The position numbers were made by a program, and so were the translations under genes. A DNA stretch of 64,000 nt from Psettodes erumei (taxonomy: Eukaryota; Chordata; Actinopteri; Pleuronectiformes; Psettodidae). A model generated the notes under the pieces. The model was not told the origin of the DNA and searched no databases. It was given only the letters and a program-made list of their open reading frames with translations. Below are positions 22,170 through 32,675 of this stretch, piece after piece (position 1 is the stretch's first letter; each line of letters opens with the position of its first letter). The DNA lies in the NCBI GenBank assembly GCA_016785225.1, contig JAFBJZ010000365.1:1-64000 (forward strand), given 5' to 3'.

Positions 22170-25100
22170 CTGTGTGTATGTGTGTGGATATATGTGTGTG
22201 TGGTTCTGTAACAGAAAATAACAAAAACAGTAATCAGAACAGCACGTAATTTACCTGTATACTATGCTACCAGTAGTGGGAAATAACTAATGAAATAATA
22301 ACTAACCACCCTCTTGATTTAACAACCAATAGTAAACATTATCATATGTACATCATAGGAAAATACGCATATGAGAACTGCGCAATCGCTATCTTAAACG
22401 CGCTAATTAGTTAGCTGGATTATCAACATAGGGATAGACTATCATGAACAGTATGAAATGATTCAACAACCATAAACATTACACTCACTGGTATAGGAAC
22501 GCACACGGTATAGTTCCTGACAGGAATAACAACAATAATAATAGTCCAGCAAAAGTCTCTCTTTCTGTGGTCGTACGCTTCCCCTGATCCATCAGCCTAC
22601 TCTGCCACGACTTCTTTCCGACAGCAGGGGGCGCATATCTTGAAATTCAATCTCCCATTTACTCCCTCCAAAGCTGTCCTTCAGCACACAAGGCTCACTG
22701 AGCTATTTGTGGACATTGATCACAAATGGTGCCACTACATCAAACAGATTTTACAGCTGTCTTTCTTGCTTTCTTTGTCTCTCTCCACAGGTATGCTGAA
22801 AGTCTGGCCAGCACACGGATCCTGAAACATAGTGTGGAGTCCAGTAGAGGAAGCTGTGGAGAGAACCTGGCATGGGCATCCTACGATCAATCAGGTACAT
22901 AACAGACATACTAAATATACCACCCAAATGATTATGTGCTGTTTGCTCATGCTTTTTTCACATATTTAGTCAATGGTAACATCTTTGGTCACCCTGAGAA
23001 ACTTGCAGTAAATGTACAGATGTGATAAGATGCATTTCCAAGTAGATACAATAGTTTAGTCTACTGGGCTTAACAGTTTCCCAGCCTGCAACTGAACAGC
23101 TGGAATCTATTTCCTGTCCACTTCGCCTTGTGTTTGAAACCTCAGACACCATGACTCACTGCAGAAATATGTTAGGACTTTCTGTAAATCATAAAACATC
23201 TCATAGAGTGCTGCTTCAGTTGACAAAAAGGGAGCACTGCAAGTATGTGTCAATAAGGGATTTATATGAGCAGCGTTTCAATCTTCTTACATTGCAGTCT
23301 CTTTGATTACCACATACTAAATAATTAAATTGATCTTCCTTTAAAGTTGTGAATACACTCATACACTATACTCATGCAGGGAAGGATGTGGCAGACCGGT
23401 GGTATGATGAAGTGAAACAGTACAATTTCAACCATCCTGGTTTCTCCTCCGGCACTGGTGAGATTCACACATGAGTGTCTGTCCCTCTGTCCCTTCCTTA
23501 TATGTTTCAGTCATTAGCAAACTTTCTCTAAGTAATTTAGAGGGGAATCATTTAATTATTTACATGATTTATTGGTTGGAAGAAAAACAGTAACTGTTTT
23601 CTATCATTAACCAATCATTTCAAGTAATTTCTTAAGGAAAATTACAAAAACGTGGAAAGTCTTTTGTAAGAATAAATATAAGTGAATTTCTTGGCTTTTA
23701 GCTTGTTAGATAAAACTTGTCATCAAATTTTGCTATTATCACAGCAAATATTGCTAACTCTTCCTGCCAAGTCATCAGCAGAATTAACTGGTTGTGAAAA
23801 TGTTTGTTTATGAAGCTGTAAAATAAGTGAAATTGTGCTAATCACATTGAAACTGGTATATTATGTAAAATATTAAAGAAGTCACTTTGTTTTACCTAAA
23901 TGTGTTAGCAATAATTGAAATATCAGTGTCAGTAAGGCTGTGAATATTCTCATTTGCCCAGGTCATGGTTATCTCAAGGAAAATTTAATCAAAAGCAAAT
24001 GGACTTACTTTGTAGGTCTTGAAGACATTTCGCCTCTCATCCAAAAGGCTTCATCAGTTTGTGCTCATCTGACTAAGGTGAGCTAGTCTGATAAAATGTT
24101 GTAGAGATTCAGGGTATTTAACCTCTGTGGGCAATCGTCACAAGGCCAATGATATCATAGGTTCATGAGTATGCAACAACAGTCGTTAGAGTGATAGTTA
24201 ACACAACGATGGTTATAGGAGTGACATTAGGGATGGTAGTTTCGACTTTGTTAGTGCTCTATTGTCTTGTGAAGAGAGTCATTGGAATCACATGAGGCTA
24301 TTTCTGGACAGATGTTGCTTTTGAATCTCCTGGGAAGTTTAGAAAGGATGGTATTTAGGTAGGAGATAAGTGTCAAAGACCTCCTCTGTTGAGAGATGGT
24401 TTTTCCAGTTTAACATAGATGGCTTCCTTTACTCCTCTTTTGAACCATCTGTCCAAAATATGAACACTGGTGTCCTCAAAGGAGTGGGCTTTCTCCTTGA
24501 GGTGCAAGTAGACAGCAGAGTCTAGGCCTGAGGATTTGGGCCCCTCTGTGTTGGGCTATACGCCTGTTCAGTGGTTGTTTGGTTTCTCAGATGTAGACGT
24601 TCTTGCATTCCCTACTGCATTGAACTGCTTAGACCAGATTGATGTTTTGGATGTGTGGTATTCGGTCTTTGGGATGTACCAGTCTTTGCCTGAATGTATT
24701 GCTGGGTTTGAAATAGACAGGGATGGTGTGTTTGTAAAAGACCCTCTGAGTTTTACAGATACCCCAGATATGCACGGGATTTCTATGTTTTTGCGTCTAC
24801 TGGGCTTTTCTTCCTCTACCACTTTACTGGTGTTCCTTCTTGAAGCCGCTGCTGTTTTTACAAAGGTCCAGCTGGGATAACCACGGGTTTTGAGGGGATC
24901 CCTCAAGTGTTTGTGTTCTTCCCCTTGGGCCTGCGAGCTGGTGGGTACATTGTCAGCTGTGTTGAAAAAGTGTTGAAATTAACACTGTGTGTGTTAAATT
25001 AACACTTGCAATTTTGCTGTGTTGTCAGCTCTGTGGTGCAGGGTTCTGATAACACCAAGTTTGTGTTCCAGTGGGTGGTGTGAGTCAAAAAGGTAAGTAT

Positions 25101-28100
25101 TGGTCTGTGTGTGTGGGTTTCCTGTATACACAAATGTGGAGGCTCCTGTCCTTCTTCATCTGGACATCACAATCTAAGAAAGGCAAACTATCATCCTTAA
25201 CATCTTCTCTGGTGAAGCTGATGTTTCTGTCCACTGAATTGATGTGTTGGGTGAAAGCTTGCACCTCTTGGGTTTTGATTTTGACCCGTGTCATCCACAT
25301 ACCTGACCAGTGGCTTGATGTTGTTCCTTTGAAGGAGTTCAGCGCCCTGCGTTCTACTTCTTCCATGTGTAAATTTGCCACACTGGGAGATACTGGTGAA
25401 CCCATGGCACAGCCATGTTTCTCTCTGTAAAATTTGCCATTGAACTGGAAATATGCGGTGCTCAGACATAGATCCAGGACTTTGTAAAACGTGCTCTTGT
25501 GTGAGATTAGTTCTGTTATGGAGGGAGTTATCTTGTATTAGACGCTCCCTTACTGTTGTCAATGCCTCCATGGTTGTGATACAAGTGAACAGAGAGGTCA
25601 CATCATAAGAAACCATGGCTTCATCAGACTCCATTTTAAGGTTGCGGATTTTGTTCACAAAGTCTGTGGAGGTTCGGATGTGGTATGGGGTTGCCAGGAT
25701 GTTGGCTACATGTTTAGCAATGTTGTAAGTGACTGAGTTGATGCTACTGACAATGGGTTTTAGAGGGGCCCCTTCTTTATTTATCTTTGGGAGTCCATAT
25801 AAGCAGGGGATAGTGCCTTGCGGATACAGATGGTGGTCTTGTATACGGTCAATTATCCCCTCTTTTTGTAATTGCTGTAAACATTGTTTTGCCTTCTTTT
25901 TGTAACCACTAGTTGGGTGTCATCTCAGAGGTTCATATGTATCGTGTCACTCAGAAATGCAGAGACTTTGGCTGTGCATCTCCCCTTGTCTGCTGGGAGG
26001 ATCGTGATGTTCTGGTCTTTGCTTCGTGATGTTACAGCTTTCCTTTCCTCAATGGTGAAGTTGGAAGCTGGGGACTTAGCATTGGACAGAGCTGCTGACA
26101 CTGTTAGCCTTAGCTGTTCTGCTTCGGTTTCGGTTAGGTTGTTATTCTTTATAGCTGACTCTGTAGCTGTAATCAAAACAACTACAGAGAGTGGTTTTGG
26201 TGTCACAGCAAAGTTCAAGCCCTTAGTTAGGACCTCTTTTTCTGGGTGGGTAAGTTCCCTGTCTGACATGTTCCTTACCCATCTGTTATGTATTCCATTT
26301 TGTGAAGAAATGTCAGTCTTTTGCCTCCAAGTAAGTTCTTCCGTATTGTTTGTGCTATTGTTCCGGGATTGTAGTTTTTGAAATTTTCTGGTCTGTCTTT
26401 CTTTGCTTTTGGTATGCTGGGATAGTTGTGCTTTCTTTGTGAATTCCACAACTTTCTCCAGGGTAGCACCAGGTCGGGGTGATGTCAGTTTTTGCAATAA
26501 ATGGTCTGCTTTCTCCAGCCCTTCAATGGTGAAATTGACCTGTCTTATCCGTTCATTGAGGAGTTTGTTCCGTGCCTTTGCTATAATCTTTGCCACTCTG
26601 TGGCCTTCCATAGTGGAGCATAGGTGTAGGCTTGTTGGTATAAGCCTTTGTTGTCTGTATCTCAGGTTAAACCAAAGGTTGTTTCTGTAATGAGCGATTT
26701 TCCAAACCAAACTTTCATATTCCCACACCATTTTAAGGGATTCCAACCCAAATTGTTTGGCAACAAGGCTGTGAACATTCTCATTTGCCCAGGTCATGGT
26801 TATCTCAAAGAAGCCCTTCTGTGCTGGGCCAACTCCTCAGGCCTAGACTCTGCTGTCTACTTGCACCTCAAGGAGAAAGCCCACTCCTTTGAAGACACCA
26901 ATATTCATATTTTGGACAGGGAAGACAGATGGTTCGAAAGAGGAGTAAAGGAAGCTATGTTAAACTGGAAAAACCATCTCTCAACAGAGGAGGTCTTCGA
27001 CACAACCTATCTCCTACCTACAATACCGTCCTTTCTACACTTCCCAGGGGATTCCAAAAAAACATCTGTTCACAAATGGCCTCATGTGACTCCCAACGAC
27101 TGTTGTCACAACACAATAGAGCACTAACGAAGTCGAAACTACCATCCCCAACGACAGTCACTCCTACGACTGTCATTGTGTCCACTATCACTCTAACTGT
27201 TGTTGCACATTCATGACCCTATGACATCATTGGCCTTGTGACACTCCCCCACAGAGGTTAAATACCCTGGATCTCTACACAGTTTGTCAGACTATCTCTA
27301 GTCAGACCAGCATGAACTGATAAAGCCTTTTGGATGGACGTCTTCAAAGACCTACAAAGTAAGTCCAGTTGATTTCGATTAAAATTTCCTTGCAATATCA
27401 GTGTCAGCAAAATACCAGTAAAAAGAATTGCCCTGTCACATTTTCCTTTCTAATCCATTTTCGTCTCTTCTTACCTAGTTTTGTCAAATTTTTACTCATT
27501 TTTCTTTTTGTGAATTGTATTATTTCTTGCTCTGCTCTTGCTCATTTCTTGCTTCATTTCTTTCTGTCGTTTTCTGTTCATTCGTTGTCAGTTTCTCTGC
27601 CCCATGTCACATTTACCCAGACATGGGGAAGGTTGTTGTTGTCATGCTGTCACACCTCAGTGTGTGACTGATAAAATGACAAGGGGAAAATCAGGGGGAA
27701 ATCACAGTCCTCTAAGCCTGTAATTTCCAGTCTGCCCCAGTTCCTCCTGATAACTTCCCCATAGCCTCAGACTCCATGTCTGTGCATACGTCTGTTTAAT
27801 TTAACTCACACATGAAATGCATTCCCAGCAGCTCATCACAGCGTTTCAAACTGATTCATACAATGTTGCCTGATAAAGAAAGGAAGCAAAGTGCATGGGG
27901 AAAAGGAGAAAAGGAAAATGTTTGGGAAGTGACAAGTGAGACAAGAATTAAAATTCTTTCCTGTGCAAATATTTAGAGGAACATTAGTCTGTGCACTCAG
28001 CTTCAACCTGTATCCTAAGTCTGTTTCTTTGTCATACTCACTACATCCTTCCTTGCCTTTGCTGCTTTCCATTTATCATTTCTCCTTTCACTGTCCACCC

Positions 28101-28269
28101 AGGCCATTTCACAGCAATGATATGGAAGAGCAGTAAAAAGCTGGGTGTGGGTAAAGCCTTTGCATCAGATGGTTCTTCCTTCATGGTGGCAAGATACTTC
28201 CCAGCTGGTAATATTACGAACCAAGGACACTTTGAGAACAATGTTCTCCCAGCTAAAACCACTTCCTAA
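20416..28269 (+). CDS. glipr2: GLIPR2 / GAPR-1, Golgi-associated CAP-domain protein
   Basis: Five coding exons: 20416-20428, 20956-21064, 22791-22894, 23380-23457 and 28103-28269. All have GT-AG borders and matching phases (1, 2, 1, 1), giving 156 residues against 154 in human. The start MGKSASKQF keeps Gly2 for myristoylation, which anchors the family to the cytosolic face of the Golgi and lipid rafts. CAP-domain landmarks are HNDYRRKH (helix 1), the active-site-like His and Glu in ILKHS and CGENLAWASYD, the Glu of WYDEVK, and GHFTAMIWK with SSFMVARYFPAGN. There is no signal peptide, as expected for GLIPR2 among secreted CAP relatives. Mammalian GAPR-1 binds acidic lipids and Beclin 1 and dampens autophagy. 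Intron 4 (4.6 kb) is mostly an antisense Penelope-like element. Polyadenylation signals are at 28613 and 28725. Confidence 0.95.
22071..22190 (+). repeat. (TG)n microsatellite in glipr2 intron 2
   Basis: An almost pure TG run of about 48 units (22071-22167) is followed by an interrupted TG/TATG tail. Reading frames here are only CVCVCV artefacts. Confidence 0.97.
24540..24955 (-). pseudogene. Penelope-like GIY-YIG endonuclease region
   Basis: Minus-strand codons include RKNIEIPCISGVSVKLR, the linker common before the GIY-YIG domain of fish Penelope-like elements. IPKTEYHTSKTSIW and a decayed LY-IGET-like block follow. The GIY-YIG core itself is degenerate. Confidence 0.65.
24959..25021. mobile_element. 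63-base mini-insertion inside Penelope copy 1
   Basis: It is flanked by the direct repeats TTGTCAGCT (24950-24958 and 25022-25030), which restore the Penelope sequence when collapsed. It contains two TTAACAC/GTGTTAA blocks and ends in TTTTGCTGTG. The same ending and the GTGTTAATTTCAACACTTTTT word occur at the ends of the CACTA insertion at 30548-38284, so it may be a tiny derivative of that family. Confidence 0.6.
25085..26797 (-). pseudogene. Penelope-like reverse transcriptase, broken
   Basis: The first open part (26797-25925, 290 codons from MTWANENVHS) is the N-terminal and fingers region, with ILPADKGR near its end. Reverse-transcriptase parts follow in other frames: MVSYDVTSLFT (about 25620-25585), CYAMGSPVSP-like AMGSPVSPSVANL (about 25408-25370), and a YVDD-region relic (PLVRYVDDT at about 25300). 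The ending SLPFLDCDVQ is at about 25190. Several frameshifts separate them, so no full protein can be made. Confidence 0.85.
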
Positions 28270-29271
28270 AACATCTAGATTCCTAACACTTGACTCAAGC
28301 CCACTCTCTATTTGCACTGTTCAGTGCAGATAGATAGAATGAGAATATGCAGGAAGGTAGGGTACCATATTACAACGTGGTTTGGGTTCTGAAAGACAAA
28401 ATGCACTTGAGCCTGAAGTCCTGTGTCTGTCACTTGCACAGGGGTGTGTATGATACAGTGTTTAAAATCTCAGATACAACTAATGTTTGACATTGCTAAC
28501 AAAAACATGTGGATTGTATAACCTTAATTTTGATGTATATGTGTAAACAATGGGAAATTATTCAGTCAAAATGACAGGGAATACAAATTTACATGTGGAG
28601 TCCCTGCTGGTAAATAAAAGCTGCTGACTCAGATGCTTGTCATGTGTGTTTATTGTCCCTACTTGCCAAAGCAGAACCCTTCCATCCATCCAGATGTGTT
28701 TTGTACTCTAATCATTTTTTGTAAAATAAAGTTTATTGATAAAAATGCATTTGTCTGTGTCTACTCGTGTTATCAGTATTGTGTGACAATCATAGAGACA
28801 ACCAGAAGGAAATGAGCATTTCATTTCATGATGACACAGCTACTTATTACTACCACCAAAAAGGTTACTATAAATTTTTGGTCAGGTCTGTTTCTTTGTT
28901 TGTTTCTTACATCATGGAGGGATTTTCACAAGATTGTGGTTTTTTTTGTTTTGTTTTGTTTTGTTTTTTTTTACCAGAGGTGACTCTTGCTCCTACTTAG
29001 AAACATTTATATTTTGTGAGTGATCTGAGTCAATGTTCTAAAACATTGCGTAGGATCCATACTCAAATATAAATATGCACAAAAAGGACTGAAAATGGCA
29101 TGTGCCAAAAAATAATTGGATTTATAAAACTGCATCATAGAAATGCACGCAGTGTACAAATCACAATTCACTTGGAAATGTGCATCGCTAGATCACACCC
29201 CTGTGCATGCCCACTTTGAACCATGAATTGTCAATGCGAAGCAACTTATGAATGTCATTAATATTCATGAG
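28270..29271. other. glipr2 3' UTR and intergenic DNA
   Basis: The 3' UTR probably ends shortly after AATAAA at 28613-28618 or 28725-28730. A T-rich TTTTG repeat lies at 28939-28970. Nothing else was recognised. Confidence 0.5.
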
Positions 29272-31219
29272 TTGATATGATAATATTGGCTGTGAATATT
29301 CTCGTTTGCCCAGGTCATGGTTGTCTCAAGGAAAATTTAATCGAAATCAACTGGACTTACTTTCGATGTCTTGAAGATGTTTTGCCTCTCATCCAAGAGG
29401 CTTCATCAGTTTGTGCTGGTCTGACTAGGGTGAGCGAGTCTGATAAGCTGGGGTGGAGATCCAGGGTATTTAACCTCTGTGGGGGATTGTCAAAAGACAA
29501 TGATTTCATAGGGTCATGAGTATGCAACGACAGTCGTTAGAGTGATAGTCGACACAACGACAGTAGTAGGAGTGACTGTCTTTGGGGATGTAGTTTTGAC
29601 TTTGATAGTGCTCTATTGTGTTGTGACAAGAGTCATTGGATTCACATGAGGCCATTTGTGAACAGATGTTGCTTTTGAATCCCCTGGGAAGTGTAGAAAG
29701 GACGGTATTGTAGGTAGGAGATAGGTTGTGTCGAAGACCTCCTCCTCTGTTGAGAGATGTTTTTTTCCTGTTTAACATAGATGGCTTCCCTTTACTCCTC
29801 ATTCAAACCATCTGTCTTCTCTGTCCAAAATATGAACATTGGTGTCCTCAAAAGAGTGGGCTTTCTCCTTGAGGTGCAAGTAGATGGCAGAGTCTAGTCC
29901 TGAGGAGTTGGCCCTTCTGTGCTGGGCCATACACCTGTTCAGTGGTTATTGGGTTTGAAATACACTTAATTATTGCAAAAACTGACATCACTCCTGCCTG
30001 GTGCTACCATGGAGAAAGTAGTGGAATTCACGAAAAAAGCACAACTATCCTAGCATACCAAAAGCAAAGAAATTTCAAAAACTACAATCCTGGAATAATA
30101 GCACAAACAATACAGAAGAACTTACTTGGAGGCAAAAGACTGACATTTCTTGGACTGACTTTTCCCTTCAGAAAGATACATACAAGATAACACCCTCCAT
30201 AACAGAACTAATCTCACACCAGAGCATGTTTTGCAAAGCCCTCGATCTATGTCTGAACACCACATATTTCCAGTTCAATGGCAAATTTTACAGAGAGAAA
30301 CATGGCTATGCCATGGGTTCACCAGTAAGTAAGTACCAGTAAGTAGAACGCAGGGCGCTGAACTCCTTCAAAGGAACAACATCAAGCCACTGGTCAGGTA
30401 TGTGGATGACACGGGTCAAAATCAAAACCCAAGAGGTGCAAGCTTTCACCCAACACATCAATTCAGTGGACAGAAACATCAGCTTCACCAGAGAAGATGT
30501 TAAGGATGATAGTTTGCCTTTCTTAGATTGTGATGTCCAGATGAAGTGTTAATTTCAACACTTTTTCTGAATTTATATAATTCTCAAAGATTTTGAGTTA
30601 AAATCACACTTTGAACAGTGTAAATATTTTAACTCTTTAATAGTGTTAAATATTTGACACCCTCAGTGTTGTTTTATGACACCACATGAAAGTGGACTTT
30701 TCACTCAAAATTGAGTTATTCTCTTTCACTTTGAGTGTTAATTAACATTCATTGTTTAGTTTTACAATACATTAAAAGTACAATTGTGTGTTTCATCCTA
30801 ACATGTAACAAGTCCCCAAATCTAAAAAATTCTTGTAGTCACCTGTAAGACAAAAAAACATACACACACACTTTACACATACATCATAAATTCAAACTCT
30901 CTCACTCTTTACCGTTACATCATAAATTCAAATGTGTTGACCAGCAACAGTGATCAAGTACTAAAAATGATTCAAATAAACATTTTATCTTTTTTGATTT
31001 AAAAATAAATAATTTCCAGCACCATAGGAATTAGCACAATAACATCAGATACAACTAATATATTTACAAAGAAAATAATGGCACAATATATAGGCTCTCA
31101 TCTCCACCATAAGCACTTTGTAAATCAAAAGTCTTATAAATCACAAGACTGTCTGCCATAACAACAATACTTTGAAAGCATGAAAATGTTCATTGAAATG
31201 GTCAACCACAAGCTTGTTT

Positions 31220-32675
31220 ACAAGAAAGCAGATAACACTGTCAAAAACAATAAGTTTTCTATTCTGCAAAACACAGGCATTTCATGTTCAATCTCACTGC
31301 AAATTATTAATCCTGGCCTGTACTCTGTCCCACTGAACTTAACCCAGTTAGTTGTATGGGTGTCTTGAGATAGACTCAACATGCAAAGCTCAAGCAAACA
31401 CATCACCATAGTCCTCATAGTCCTCATTGTCCACATGAACAGATTTCATAGGTCCATACTCAAAACATGTGATGTCTTCCAATGACATGCAATAGACATT
31501 TGATGTTTTTTTGCAAGAGATTTTGTGATGTTTTTGAAGTTTTTAAGTGTTTTTGAAAATCCAGTGTTTTGTCTCAAATCTCATGCTCCACATATGAATT
31601 AGTGGTCCAATTTTTCAGATACAAGATGGATAGTGTATCATAAAGTGATGTTTTGGGATCAGGTTTCTTTCAGGATACAGCTCTTTGAACTTGTGATGTT
31701 CCAAACATTGTATCAAATGCTTAAGAAGTACAGTCATGCCAGGTGTAACAGATGTAAAAAAATATAATGTTGATTATCTGTAGTAAAAGTAGCAGCAAAA
31801 AACTTTTTTGGTTTCCTTCTGGCACAATGTCACCAAAAAGCAGAGGAACGTTTCTAATGAGACAAAGAGTCTGAATGGAATTGAGCCCTATATTATTGCT
31901 ACTACTTTCCAAGTTAATCTTTGTAGGTCGATTTTTGCGCTCCACATACCCATAGTCAAAGGCATAAATTCTAGACAACAGACCAGCTTTTGATAAAGCA
32001 TTTTCTGAAAAGGCATTCAAACAGTAACTTTAGCTCATACTGAGCCACACCTTCCAGAATGTCATGCATAATGTCCAAAGAAAAATTATGGCAAACATGA
32101 AAGAACTGTAGCCTGTTAAGAGTAGAGTTCTTTTTTAAACCAAACACAATTTATTTGGGTCTGACTGCAACTCATTGCAGTGCATCTCAAAAAGTTCCTT
32201 TCAATTCAAAATTATCTTGGGATCATCCTCACGGTAAAGATTCTGGGCATCATTTTTTTCTAGCAAACATAAACGGCAAAAATAACGTCCACTGAATGAT
32301 TCTGTAAATTACAGAATTCTGTGCATCCCTAAGTTGTCCCCAGTTATCTGGCATATAGTGCCATGGACTTTTTCAGCAGAAAATGGCAAGGCCAGGCCAC
32401 AACGCTCAGGTGTTTTAATGTCATTAATTAGTGGCTCTAGAATAGGATCAAAGCCATATTTTTTCCAAATCTTCAGTGTGAAACAATGCAGCCCAATGAA
32501 TGTTCATCAAGGCAGAGTTAAACTTTGGTGGCAGATTTCTGAGGACAAAATACAGAGCACCTATTCTGTGAACACCACGTTTCGATCCCAGTGGGTTAGC
32601 AGTCTCAAAGTCATCATTGAACAACTGGATTTGTAAAGAATTCTGGTGTTTAGAGAACAATGGATGCACCAGCAT
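31220..32675 (-). pseudogene. CACTA/EnSpm-type transposase fragments
   Basis: On minus, from 32675 down, the frame reads HPLFSKHQNSLQIQLFNDDF, then NPLGSKRGVHRIGALYFVL, NLPPKFNSALMNIH and CQITGDNLGMHRIL. At 32000-31800 it continues LLSRIYAFDYGYVERKNRP, LNSIQTLCLIRNVPLLFGD and, at about 31370, VKFSGTEYRPGLIICSEIE. This order matches the long transposase-derived proteins annotated in many fish genomes as CACTA/EnSpm. Stops and frameshifts make it non-functional. Confidence 0.7.

Larger units (their letters stand above)
23933..27393 (-). mobile_element. Penelope-like element, copy 1, with inverted arms
   Basis: The element is bounded by the 14-base direct repeat AATATCAGTGTCAG at 23919-23932 and 27394-27407. 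Its main body reads on minus: ORF start near 26797, reverse transcriptase, then GIY-YIG part. The 3' terminal arm (about 23975-24555) recurs in opposite orientation at about 26815-27390, giving about 570-base inverted ends. A 42-base sequence matching the ORF start is repeated outside the 3' arm (23935-23978). Penelope-like elements are known for such pseudo-LTR and inverted arrangements. It sits antisense in glipr2 intron 4. Confidence 0.85.

Noticed and set aside
21991..22249. CVCVCV-type frames
   Set aside because: Translation of the TG microsatellite.
25884..26690. Plus-strand open frames of 165 and 95 codons in glipr2 intron 4
   Set aside because: They are antisense to the Penelope-like coding region, whose minus frames carry the real motifs.
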